The translations under genes and the position numbers were made by a program. Below are positions 1 through 11,233 of a stretch of DNA of 64,000 nucleotides, piece after piece (the first letter of the stretch is position 1; every line of letters begins with the position of its first letter). The notes under the pieces were generated by a model that was not told the origin of the DNA, searched no databases, and saw only the letters and a list, made by a program, of their open reading frames with translations. The stretch covers positions 1-64,000 of the forward strand of contig JAPXNL010000001.1 of assembly GCA_033808535.1 (NCBI GenBank), written 5' to 3'. The stretch comes from DTU078 sp033808535 (GTDB taxonomy: Bacteria; Bacillota; Clostridia; Oscillospirales; CAG-272).

Positions 1-15
1 GTGTATAAGAGACAG
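1..15 (+). other. Nextera transposon mosaic-end remnant (adapter)
   Basis: The first 15 bases equal the last 15 bases of the 19-bp Tn5/Nextera mosaic end (GTGTATAAGAGACAG). They directly abut mfd coding sequence on the other strand, whose reading frame is intact up to about base 16. This is untrimmed library adapter at a contig end, not genomic DNA. Confidence 0.93.
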
Positions 16-3000
16 ATCCGAGGCTTAACAGCAGCCTTCCCCTGAATTCGCCCGCAAGCTCGGCCCAGATCGCCGCATCGAGATTTGCCGGGTATATAAA
101 CACTGTATTGCCCTTTTGCTCGGTCTTTGATATGCCGCACTCGCTGCCCAGCGCTCGGACAAGCGCGACATATATCAGGTTGACCACCGGCTCGGGCGGC
201 TCTCCATAACGGTCGCAAAGCTCGTCTGTGACATCCGTGGCGTCATCCTCGCCCAGAATGAGCGAAATCCTCTTGTACGCGTCGATACGCTGCGTTGCGC
301 TGCGTATATACTTTTCGGGGATGTACGCGTCGAGGTTGATTTCAATCGTATGCTCGGGTCTTATCTCCGGCGTCTCGCCCTTTTCTTCGAGTATAGCTTC
401 ATTGAGCAAACGCATATACATGTCATATCCGACTGTTTCGATGTGCCCGTGCTGCTCGGCGCCCAGAAGGTTTCCCGCGCCGCGGATCTCAAGGTCGCGC
501 AGCGCGATGCGGAAGCCCGAGCCGAACTCCGTGTAATCGCGGATAGCCGTAAGCCTTTTTGTCGCAATCTCCGACAGCACGCTGCCGCGGCGATAGGTGA
601 AATATGCATACGCGCGCCGGCTTGAGCGGCCCACGCGGCCGCGCAGCTGGTGCAGCTGCGCCAGTCCCAGCTTGTCGGCATCTTCTATTATAAGCGTGTT
701 GGCGTTCGGAATATCCACGCCCGACTCGATTATCGTGGTGCAGATCATTATGTCGGTTTCGCCGCTTATCATCGAGCGCCAGATGTCCGAAAGCTGCTCC
801 TTGTCCATCTGACCGTGCGCAACGGCGATCCGCGCGTCGGGCGCAAGCTTTGAGATGGCGGTCGCTGTCGTGTTGATGCTTTCCACACGGTTGTGCAGAT
901 AATAGATCTGCCCGCCCCTGCGCAGCTCGCGGCGTATCGCCTCTCCGATTATAACCTCGTCGTACTCGAGCACATACGTCTGCACCGGCATGCGGTCGCC
1001 CGGCGCTTCCTCGAGTATAGACATGTCGCGTATTCCCGACATCGCCATGTTGAGCGTGCGCGGTATGGGCGTTGCGGTCAGCGTCAGCACGTCTACATCG
1101 GAGGAAAGCTGCTTGAGCTTTTCCTTGTGTGCAACGCCGAAACGCTGTTCCTCGTCGATTATCACCAGTCCCAGGTCGCGGAACTGCACATCCTTTGAAA
1201 ACAGCCTGTGTGTTCCGACTATAATGTCAATCTCGCCGCGCCTCAACCTTCGCAATGTTTCAGCCTGCTGCTTCGGCGTGCGGAAACGCGACAGCATGTC
1301 AGCCTTGACGGGAAAGCCGCGCAGGCGCGACAGCAGCGTCTGATAGTGCTGCAATGCAAGAATCGTTGTCGGAACAACAATCGCCACCTGTTTTTGCGAT
1401 TCCACCGCCTTGAACGCGGCGCGCAGCGCTACCTCGGTTTTGCCGAAGCCCACATCGCCGCACAGCAGTCTGTCCATCGGGTGGGGCTTTTCCATGTCGC
1501 GCTTGATTTCGTCGATAGCCTCAAGCTGACCCTCTGTTTCCTCGTACTCAAACTCCGCCTCAAACTGGCGCTGCATCTCGTCGTCGGGCAAAAACGCAAA
1601 TCCCGGCTTGCGCATGCGCTCGGCGTAGAGCTTTATAAGCTCGCGCGCCATCTCCTTTGCCGCAGATTTAACGCGCGACTTCGTGCGCGACCATTCGGCC
1701 CCGCCCATTTTCGACAGCTTAATCGTACCGTCTTCGGCACGGCTGCCTATATATTTCGATATGCTCTCGAGCTGGCTGCACGGCAGGTACAGCATATCCG
1801 TGCCCGCATATTTTATCTTCAGGTAATCGCGCGTCATGCCGTCGACGGTAACGCTCTGCATGCCGAGATATTGCCCGATTCCGTGGTTGACGTGCACCAC
1901 ATAGTCGCCGGGCTCGAGATCTGTATAGCTTAGTATGCGCTCCTGCTTCGAGCGCTTTGCGACTTTCGCCGCGCGGCGCGCCGTGCGCACACGCGAATAT
2001 GCGCTCTGATTGGGGTAAAGCGACAATACCGCGAACTTTGTCACAGGCAGCTCATACCCCGGAAAATCAAAGCCGTGCATTATCAGCGCCGATTCTGTGC
2101 GCAGAAAACTCTCCTCAGAATAAAGCGTCGCCGGTACGCCGTCGGCTTCGAGCAGCCTGAAAAGGTTCTGGGCGGTCGACTGCGTTTCGCACAGCAGCAC
2201 AACTTTGTACCCGCCCGCAAGGTAGCCGCGCAGATCCTCGCGGAGCAGCTCGTAATTTTCGGCATACGACACCGTCTGACGTGACGATATGTTGAAAAGC
2301 CCGCCCAGCCGCATCTCGCCGTAGCTGCCCAGAAACGTATCCGCGAACACCGCGGCGCGGCTGCCGAAGAAAATCTCAAATTCCGTGTAATATCTGCCGT
2401 ATTCGGCAAACCGGGATGCGACCGCGCCGCTTTCCAGCATCCCGGTCAACGTTTGTTTTGCATGCCACTCATATGCCTTCACGCGCTCGGTGCATGCCTT
2501 CAACTCTATGACAAGCGCCGTCGGCGCGTCCGAAAAATAGTCAAGCAGGCACTCGCGCTGCGGGTATATGAGCGTTATATATTTGTCAATTGAGTTAAGC
2601 TCCGCGCCGCTTTCCGCCGCATCCAGCTCCACGCCGAGCAGCTCCTGCGTGCGTTCGTCTGAGCAGCGCTTCTTTTGAGCGGCTATAACGTGGACTAGCT
2701 CCTCGCGCTCTTTTGCGCCGATTAAGATCTCTCGCGCTGGCGGCAGCTCGACGTCGCTTATATTTTCAATCCGGCGCTGCGTCAGCAGGTCAAAGGCGCT
2801 TATGCGGTCGATGTCGTCGCCGAAAAACTCCACACGCAAGGGATTGTCGGCCCGCGGCGGGTAAATGTCGACGATATCGCCGCGCACCGCATACTGACCC
2901 ACACCGTCAACAAGCTCCACCCTCGCATATCCCGCCGCGGCAAGAAAACTCGTCAGCCTGTCGGGTTCGACCGGCGAGTCCATGCCGAACTTCAGCATCG

Positions 3001-3457
3001 AACGGGCCGCGACCTCGCGCGGCATCGTGTACTGCAGCGCCGCATCCGGCGTGGCGATAATGACATCGCACGAGCCGTCCAAAGCGGCGTAAAGCACAGA
3101 TAGCCTCTCATGCTCTGACTCATGGGAGGCTGTAATATTATGAAATATAAAGTCACGGAACGGGTATATAAGCGCTTTCAGTCCGCAGGCGTCGAGCAGA
3201 TTGGAGCATTTCAGCCCCTCTTTTTCGTCGGGCACGATGCACAGCAGCGGCCGCTTGTACTCTTTCGCCGTATGGCGGGCAAGCAGCGCCGCAAATGCGG
3301 CGCGCACGCCCTCGCTCATTCCCGTGATGCGCAAAGGATATGCGTTTCTGTTGCGGTTCTGCTCGGCAATAGCCGCTATTATCCCCGCATATTCGCGCTC
3401 CGCTTCGACTGCGCCTGTCAGTATACCCGGCGCGCCTGAAAATTCAGATGTTTCCAT
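16..3457 (-). CDS. mfd: Transcription-repair coupling factor Mfd, 3' end missing
   Basis: Mfd is a DNA translocase that removes RNA polymerase stalled at lesions and recruits UvrA. The frame is open for about 1147 codons from the ATG at 3457-3455 to the contig edge, so only the last few residues are lost. Visible in order: N-terminal UvrB-like region; RNA-polymerase interaction domain with HVNHGIGQYLG near residue 525; helicase P-loop GDVGFGKTE near 665 (the usual Tyr is Phe); DEEQRFG box near 765; motif VI region GRVGRSSRRAYAYF; then the C-terminal TRCF domain. It starts 4 nt after the pth stop, so it is last in a glmU-pth-mfd operon, an order resembling Bacillus. No frameshift is seen. Identification is secure; the exact 3' end lies outside the window. 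Confidence 0.96.
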
Positions 3458-3461
3458 TATG

Positions 3462-4094
3462 TCAGTTATACTTACCCATGGCTTCGTCAATCTTTCCGTT
3501 TATAATCAGGCTGACGGCGTCGCGGACGTTTTCAACGCATTTCTGAAACTCCGGGCGCTCGGCTTCCGGAATTCTGCCCAGCACCCAGCTTACCATATCG
3601 CCGCCGGGCGGTGGCGAGCCGACACCCAGCCGCACGCGGGGGAAAATATCGGTGCCCAGATGTTTTATTATATCCCAGAGTCCTTTCTGTCCTCCGCTGC
3701 TGCCGGAGCTCCTGATGCGCATTTTGCCTGTCGGAAGGTTCACGTCGTCAGAGATAACAATTATCCGCTCAGGCGGGATTTTATAAAACTCCGCCGCCTT
3801 GCCCACAGCCTGTCCGGAAAGATTCATATAAGTCTGCGGCTTCATAAACAGCACGCGCTTGCCGGCAAACTTCACATCGGCGGTCAGCGCGTCGAATTTG
3901 GCACGCTTTATGGAAAAGCCTTCGCGTGCCGCGATATTGTCCAGCGCCATAAAGCCTGCGTTGTGCCGCGTGGACGCATATTCGGGTCCGGGATTGCCCA
4001 AACCGCATACTATAAACTCGACCGGTCCCGTCGGACGGGCTTTTTCCGCGTGTCCCGACTCGATTTTTCTGAATAAGTCAAATATATTTGCCAA
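3462..4094 (-). CDS. pth: Peptidyl-tRNA hydrolase
   Basis: Pth cleaves peptidyl-tRNAs released from stalled ribosomes and recycles the tRNA; it is cytoplasmic. The 210-residue product has the family signature GLGNPGPEYASTRHNAGF, whose His is the catalytic base, followed by MKPQTYMNLSG and DDVNLPTGKMRIR with the conserved Asp, then GSSGGQKG. There are about 25 residues before the usual family start (beginning ANIFDLF); from memory, clostridial Pth proteins often carry such an extension. The start is a TTG at 4094: no ATG, GTG or TTG lies in frame between it and the GLGNPG motif. A clear Shine-Dalgarno is not visible. It sits 30 nt after the GlmU-type gene and 4 nt before mfd, indicating one transcript. 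Confidence 0.95.
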   Translation of the reverse strand: MANIFDLFRKIESGHAEKARPTGPVEFIVCGLGNPGPEYASTRHNAGFMALDNIAAREGFSIKRAKFDALTADVKFAGKRVLFMKPQTYMNLSGQAVGKAAEFYKIPPERIIVISDDVNLPTGKMRIRSSGSSGGQKGLWDIIKHLGTDIFPRVRLGVGSPPPGGDMVSWVLGRIPEAERPEFQKCVENVRDAVSLIINGKIDEAMGKYN

Positions 4095-4124
4095 AATAAT
4101 ATACCAAACTAAATATAATTTCTT

Positions 4125-4931
4125 TTATTTCTTTTTAAGTCTCCAGCCGGGTTTGTTGACCTGCCGCGCGCGCGCGATGGCCAGCGCATCACCCGGTACG
4201 TCCTCTGTTATCGTCGACCCGGCTGCCGTGTATGCACCGCATCCAACCTTCACGGGCGCGACAAGGTTTGTATTGCAGCCGATGAAGGCGTCGTCGCCTA
4301 TCACGGTGCGGTGTTTCTGCTTGCCGTCATAGTTGACTGTAACCACGCCGCAACCGAAATTCACGCGCGAGCCCACGTCGCTGTCGCCAATGTAAGTGAG
4401 ATGCGAAGCGTGTGTATCCTCTCCGACCGTGGAGTTTTTAACCTCCACAAAGTCGCCGATTTTCACGCCCCTGCACAGCCGGCTGTTCGGCCTGATGTGG
4501 CAGAACGGCCCGATTTTAACGTCGTCCTCCAGCACGGAGTCGTATATCTGCGTGGCGTTGACAATGCAGCGCGAGCCAATCGTGCTGCGCTCGATCACGC
4601 TGCAGGGACCGATTATGCATCCCTCGCCTATCGTGACGCCCGACCGGATCTGTGTGTTCGGGTGTATGACCGTGCCTGCGCCTATTACCGCAAACGGCGA
4701 GATAACCACGCCGTCGGTTGAAACAAACTCCACCCCGCGCTCGGCAAACGAGGCTAAAACCTCAAGTATATATTCCCTTGACGCCCGTAAAAAATCGGCC
4801 CGCGTCTTTAACTTTGCAAACGGGGCAAAGTTCAGTGCGTGCCTCTCGATCGGCTCAAAACACAGCTCTGCCGAAACATCGACGCCCGCGGCCGCAAGCG
4901 CAGCCCGGACGGCTGTAGCTAAATCGTTCAA
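4125..4931 (-). CDS. glmU: GlmU-type glucosamine-1-phosphate acetyltransferase, acetyltransferase half only
   Basis: The 268 residues match the C-terminal left-handed beta-helix half of GlmU, which acetylates GlcN-1-P on the way to UDP-GlcNAc. Hexapeptide repeats run from about residue 75 (VISPFAVIGAGTVI) to the end. Active-site and CoA-binding stretches are present: GPFCHIRPNS, VEVKNSTVG, SHLTYIGDSDVG, NFGCGVVTVNYDGK, FIGCNTNLVAPV, AAGSTITEDVPGDALAIARARQ. The roughly 230-residue uridylyltransferase domain of bifunctional GlmU is absent; instead there are about 60 unfamiliar residues and a GlmU-like linker. The start is TTG 4931 with a modest AGGT site upstream; this is the first gene after the promoter at 4993-5021. 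GlmU-pth-mfd order suggests the glmU locus was kept while the nucleotidyl domain was lost or moved. Confidence 0.85.
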   Translation of the reverse strand: MNDLATAVRAALAAAGVDVSAELCFEPIERHALNFAPFAKLKTRADFLRASREYILEVLASFAERGVEFVSTDGVVISPFAVIGAGTVIHPNTQIRSGVTIGEGCIIGPCSVIERSTIGSRCIVNATQIYDSVLEDDVKIGPFCHIRPNSRLCRGVKIGDFVEVKNSTVGEDTHASHLTYIGDSDVGSRVNFGCGVVTVNYDGKQKHRTVIGDDAFIGCNTNLVAPVKVGCGAYTAAGSTITEDVPGDALAIARARQVNKPGWRLKKK

Positions 4932-4992
4932 TATAGTTTTACCTGCCGTTTCAAGCTTTATATATTATAAATTTCCCTTTCATTCTGCTAAT

Positions 4993-5021
4993 ATTATACA
5001 ATACCACGCCGGTCTTTGCAA
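4993..5021 (-). promoter_or_regulatory. Sigma-A promoter of glmU-pth-mfd
   Basis: On the minus strand: TTGCAA (5021-5016), 17-nt spacer, TATAAT (4998-4993). It lies about 60 nt upstream of the TTG start of the glmU-type gene. No other promoter of similar quality lies between this and pth. Confidence 0.75.
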
Positions 5022-5144
5022 GAACTTTTTATGTCGAATCACGACGGTGTTGACGCGCCTAAAGGTTATGAGCATAAAATAATTGCCTTATAATACAAAT
5101 TGTTACTCAGAGTTATAATAATTTGTAAATTCTTCAAATTTATA

Positions 5145-5173
5145 TAGTAATTTGCGCCGCTATATGATATAAT
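5145..5173 (+). promoter_or_regulatory. Probable ppdK promoter
   Basis: A perfect TATAAT at 5168-5173 lies 52 nt before the ppdK ATG, but the -35 position (TAGTAA, 5145-5150) is poor. Two other TATAAT hexamers (5089-5094, 5114-5119) and a TTGACG (5050-5055) lie upstream, so several start points are possible. The gene itself has a strong CGGAGGA site at 5208-5214. Confidence 0.45.
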
Positions 5174-5225
5174 ACGCTTCGACAAACTAAATATAAATGA
5201 TTTTTTCGGAGGAAGAAAACAACGC

Positions 5226-7853
<2,628 letters not shown>

Positions 7854-7876
7854 TTGGTAGCAAGTTAACCTGATAT

Positions 7877-7926
7877 AAAAAACTGAGGGTATTATCTCTT
7901 TTTCAAGAGGTAATACCCAGTTTTTT
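7877..7926. terminator. Bidirectional terminator between ppdK and the ligase gene
   Basis: A long stem pairs GGGTATTA-CTCTT with AAGAG-TAATACCC around a TTTC loop, with an A run on the left and T7 on the right. It can terminate ppdK (plus) and the converging NHEJ operon (minus). Confidence 0.88.
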
Positions 7927-7931
7927 GTAAG

Positions 7932-8888
7932 TCATTTTTGTACTACACACTCATCCGGCGCCTTGTCAAATCTTATCCCCTTGAAAACAGGCTGCCTGAG
8001 CCCGCCGCTCGGAGTGCGTTCCATAAATTTTACGGTGCACACCAGATCAGGCTCTATCCAGACTGCATTTTCATAATCCGGAAACGTGCTGTAATATTCC
8101 GCTTTATCAACTTTGCTTGCGCTTTGAATTTTTTTAAAATCTTCATTTGATACGCCAAGCACTACATGGCTTTGATAGCTTAAATCATTTCCTGTATATT
8201 GCCCTAAAATAATGCTTGTGACATTGTCTGCCTTCTGATAGTAGCCGCATATCACAAAATCGTCGTCAAGCAGGGCTTTCATTTTTATCCAGTCATGAGT
8301 CCTCTTGCCGAAAAAATATTTGCTGTCTTTTCGCTTGGCTACAATCCCTTCAAGACCCTGTTCTTTTGTCAGATTGAAAAAATCGACCCCGCTTTTTTCG
8401 ATGTAGCGCGACACGGAAAGAAAGCTGTCTTCTTTTACGACGTCGGAAAGTATTTGCTTTCTTTCCGTAAGCGGCAAATCCGTTATCGTTTTGTCTTCCA
8501 AATAAACAATATCAAATGCCGTAAAACAGACTGGCAGCTTCTTTGACGCAAGCTCTATTTTAAACGGATTTGTCATAAGGCTGCGCCGCTGCATCTCAAA
8601 AAAATCCGGCTTACCGTTATTTAGAACATAAATCTCCCCGTCCAATATACACCGGCTTTTCACATGTTTGTTTATGTTTGACAGTTCAGGGTAAATACTG
8701 CTCACCCTTTTACCCCGTTTGTTTTGCAAAAATGTTTCGTTTGCATCCAGAAACGCAAAACACCTGACGCCGTCAAGCTTTAGCTCGTATAAAAAACTTT
8801 CATCGTCAAACGGCGGCCGGTCTTCGGCTATCAGCATCGGGGTGATATCTTTGGTTTCAAATATATCCTGCGCCAATTTATCACGCAC
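7932..8888 (-). CDS. ATP-dependent DNA ligase, LigD ligase-domain type
   Basis: This 318-residue protein is the stand-alone ligase module of bacterial NHEJ; it seals double-strand breaks with ATP. Nucleotidyltransferase motifs are all visible: motif I ELKLDGVR with the adenylated Lys (about residue 37), DGEIYVLN (III), FTAFDIVY (IIIa), EGIVAKR (IV), DWIKMK (V), then a C-terminal OB-fold. The polymerase and phosphoesterase domains of full LigD are absent. The start is GTG 8888; it overlaps the end of the Ku gene by 8 nt (the sequence GTGCGTGA serves both), implying translational coupling. It converges on ppdK. Because it pairs with Ku, NHEJ repair, possibly in spores or stationary phase, is the likely job; that timing is inferred from Bacillus. 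Confidence 0.93.
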   Translation of the reverse strand: MRDKLAQDIFETKDITPMLIAEDRPPFDDESFLYELKLDGVRCFAFLDANETFLQNKRGKRVSSIYPELSNINKHVKSRCILDGEIYVLNNGKPDFFEMQRRSLMTNPFKIELASKKLPVCFTAFDIVYLEDKTITDLPLTERKQILSDVVKEDSFLSVSRYIEKSGVDFFNLTKEQGLEGIVAKRKDSKYFFGKRTHDWIKMKALLDDDFVICGYYQKADNVTSIILGQYTGNDLSYQSHVVLGVSNEDFKKIQSASKVDKAEYYSTFPDYENAVWIEPDLVCTVKFMERTPSGGLRQPVFKGIRFDKAPDECVVQK

Positions 8889-9639
8889 CCTTGTTCAATG
8901 CGGCGAGGCTCTGTTTCAAAGCTTCCATCAGATCGACGACATTTCTGGGTTCCTCGGCAGGCGCGACTATTTCCTTTCCTTCAATTTTATCCTGTATAAG
9001 CTTTTTAAGCTTTTCCTGATACTCGTCCTTGTAGTTTTCAGGCTTAAACGGTTTATCCATGGATGAAATCAGCGTTTTCGCCATTTGAAGCTCGGCATCG
9101 TTTACCTCGGGTTTTTTATATCCCTGCGGCAGCATCTTTACCTCGTCTTCATAAAGCATTAGCTGAATCAAAACTCCCTCTTCCCTCGGTATAATGGCAA
9201 GCAAAGTTTCTTTTGAACCAAGCACTGTTTTTGCAATGGCGATTTTCTGTTCATCCATCAATGCCCGGCGCAGCAGTTCAAAGGCTTTTTCACCGCCGGA
9301 TTCGGGGACGGCGTGATATGTTTTATCAAAGTATACCGGGCTGATTTGATTGAGATTTGCAAAATGAAGTATTTGCATTGATTTTTCTTTTTCCGTCTTA
9401 ATTTTCTCTATCTCCTCGTCGGTCACCACAACATATTTGTCTTTGTCATACTCAAACCCCTTCACTATATCGCTTGCTGCAACCTCTTTTCCGCAATGCC
9501 CGCACACCTTTTTGTATCTGATACGCTCGTGGTCATCCTTATGAAGCTGATTAAAATGTATATCCGTATCCTGTGTTGCAGTATGAAGCGAGATCGGAAT
9601 GTGAACAAGTCCGAATGAAATAGCACTTTTTACAGCCAT
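8881..9639 (-). CDS. ku: Non-homologous end joining protein Ku
   Basis: Prokaryotic Ku forms a homodimeric ring that binds DNA ends and recruits the NHEJ ligase. The product is 252 residues, normal for the family. It starts AVKSAISFGLVHIP, the family hallmark, and continues with the Ku core, ending in a short acidic/basic tail. A zinc-type C-x2-C pair (CGHCG near residue 45) is visible. The ATG at 9639 is preceded by AGGAG with 8-nt spacing; an open frame extends to 9891, but that extension lacks a ribosome site and Ku-like sequence, so it is rejected. It is first in a two-gene operon with the ligase. It diverges from the HD-domain gene; no strong sigma-A promoter is visible in front of it. 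Confidence 0.95.
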   Translation of the reverse strand: MAVKSAISFGLVHIPISLHTATQDTDIHFNQLHKDDHERIRYKKVCGHCGKEVAASDIVKGFEYDKDKYVVVTDEEIEKIKTEKEKSMQILHFANLNQISPVYFDKTYHAVPESGGEKAFELLRRALMDEQKIAIAKTVLGSKETLLAIIPREEGVLIQLMLYEDEVKMLPQGYKKPEVNDAELQMAKTLISSMDKPFKPENYKDEYQEKLKKLIQDKIEGKEIVAPAEEPRNVVDLMEALKQSLAALNKGA

Positions 9640-9741
9640 ATTTAAATCTCCTGCTTCAGAATTATATAAAATTATTGTCTGTAAAAAAGGGTATATTATT
9701 CTTCTGATGTTTAATTGCGGCTGCAAATCTATTTTACTTTC

Positions 9742-9770
9742 TTGTTGAGATTTGCTTTTTGTGTTATAAT
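9742..9770 (+). promoter_or_regulatory. Promoter of the tandem-HD gene
   Basis: TTGTTG (9742-9747), 17-nt spacer, extended -10 TGT-TATAAT (9762-9770). It is 47 nt upstream of the ATG at 9818, which also has an AGGAGG site at 9803-9808. Confidence 0.7.
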
Positions 9771-9817
9771 CAATTCTCAGTTTATTTTCTATAGCGAAAT
9801 TCAGGAGGTTCTGTTCA

Positions 9818-11068
9818 ATGAAACTGAACATTATCGAAGTTCTTGACAGTCTGAACAAGGCGCAGAGTGTCATTTCACCAAAAATCGGCATGCATCAGCA
9901 GCAGGTGGCATGTCTTGCATACAGGATAGCGGAAAAGCTCGGCTGGTCAGACGAAGCAAAAAACAGAGTTTTCATCGCCGGTTTGCTGCACGATATCGGC
10001 GCGCTCTCGATAAAAGAAAAGCTGGACGCTTTTGAGGGAGACGGCGACGATGTCCATATTCATGCATACCGCGGCGCGTTTCTGGTTTCGGCATTTTATC
10101 CTCAGCCGGATATCGCGCCCATTTTGTATTACCATCACTACCATTGGCAGGACGGCAAAGTGCTTTGCGGTAACCCCGACATGCCCATGGACAGCCAGCT
10201 CGTATATCTTGCCGACCGTGTTTGCACTATAATCGCCAATTCAGACGAATTCGTTCTATCGCAGATTCCGGATATAAAGCAATATGTAACTGCGAATACC
10301 GGTTCACATTTCTGCCCGGAATACTCGGAGGCAGTCCTCGAGCTTACATCCGTCGAGAGCGTATGGCTCGACCTTATCTCAAGCGACCCGATCTCGCGTA
10401 TTGACTACTCATACCATGCATATATCGACATTTCCATCGACCAGCTTGTTAATCTCGCCTGCGTTTACTCGTACCTTATAGACTTCAGAAGCCCGTTTGC
10501 GGCAACTCATTCGTCCGGGGTGGCAAAAACCGCGGAAAAGCTGGCGGAGCTTATGCATTTTTCGCCCGGCGAATGCAAGAAAGTTCTTGTCGCAGGCTAT
10601 TTGCACGATATAGGCAAGCTGACCGTCGACACATGCATCCTCGAAAAGCAGTCCGCGCTTGACCCAAACGAGTTCGATATCATAAAATCGCATACCTACT
10701 ATACATATTACCTGCTAAACGGCATATCGGGTCTGGAAGACATCACGACCTGGGCTGCGTACCATCACGAGAAGCTCAACGGAAAAGGCTATCCGTTCCA
10801 TATAAAAGGCGACTGTATGAGCCTTTGCGCTCGCATTCTGGCTGTCTCGGATGTTTTCGCCGCTCTCAGAGAAAAGCGCCCGTATAAAGAGCCGTTTACA
10901 AAAGAAAAGATACTTTCTATATTAAAAAGAATGGCTGATAGCGGTGCGATCGATTCCAATGTCGTTGGCGTGCTGACCGACAATTACCCTGTGCTTGAGG
11001 ATGTATGCGTTCAGGCTGAGATAAGCGCGCGCCATGCGTATGACCGGCTCTACCAGATTCAGGGTTAA
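9818..11068 (+). CDS. Tandem HD-domain protein, C-terminal domain of HD-GYP type
   Basis: HD-GYP proteins hydrolyse cyclic di-GMP with a dinuclear metal centre. This 416-residue protein holds two HD domains. The C-terminal one keeps the full signature: HDIGK at residues 263-267, HHEKLNGKGYP at 316-326. The N-terminal one (HDIGALS at 58-64, HHYHW at 106-110) keeps metal-binding His/Asp but lacks the GK and GYP parts, so it is probably degenerate or has another role. No membrane segment, receiver or GGDEF domain is seen, so the protein should be soluble. It has its own promoter and AGGAGG site and diverges from Ku. Substrate (c-di-GMP or another nucleotide) cannot be told from sequence alone. 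Confidence 0.88.
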   Translation: MKLNIIEVLDSLNKAQSVISPKIGMHQQQVACLAYRIAEKLGWSDEAKNRVFIAGLLHDIGALSIKEKLDAFEGDGDDVHIHAYRGAFLVSAFYPQPDIAPILYYHHYHWQDGKVLCGNPDMPMDSQLVYLADRVCTIIANSDEFVLSQIPDIKQYVTANTGSHFCPEYSEAVLELTSVESVWLDLISSDPISRIDYSYHAYIDISIDQLVNLACVYSYLIDFRSPFAATHSSGVAKTAEKLAELMHFSPGECKKVLVAGYLHDIGKLTVDTCILEKQSALDPNEFDIIKSHTYYTYYLLNGISGLEDITTWAAYHHEKLNGKGYPFHIKGDCMSLCARILAVSDVFAALREKRPYKEPFTKEKILSILKRMADSGAIDSNVVGVLTDNYPVLEDVCVQAEISARHAYDRLYQIQG

Positions 11069-11108
11069 TGATATTTACTAACGTCGCAGATTTATAGCCT
11101 GAAAATAT

Positions 11109-11139
11109 TGTTTTATTTTTCCTGATTTTATGTTATAAT
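11109..11139 (+). promoter_or_regulatory. Promoter of the DUF2156 gene
   Basis: Extended -10 TGT-TATAAT (TATAAT at 11134-11139) with TTGTTT at 11109-11114 (19-nt spacer). The start codon is 95 nt downstream, leaving a leader in which I see no riboswitch. Confidence 0.55.
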
Positions 11140-11233
11140 AGTCATAATATAACTGCTAAAACTGCGACAATGCGGCGCGGCTGACGAGCCGGCAGCACAT
11201 AATGCGGCAAAAAACACTTATTAAAAGGTAAAA

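Noticed and set aside
1208..1933. Plus-strand open frames across 228-3439
   Set aside because: They lie opposite the continuous Mfd frame, which carries all expected motifs.
9653..9740. Sigma-G promoter in front of Ku
   Set aside because: Weak GAATA and CAATAAT-like hexamers occur but spacing is about 19 nt; not convincing without expression data.
8881..9891. Longer Ku frame starting at 9891
   Set aside because: The extra 84 residues lack Ku similarity and a ribosome site, and overlap the divergent gene's promoter and start.
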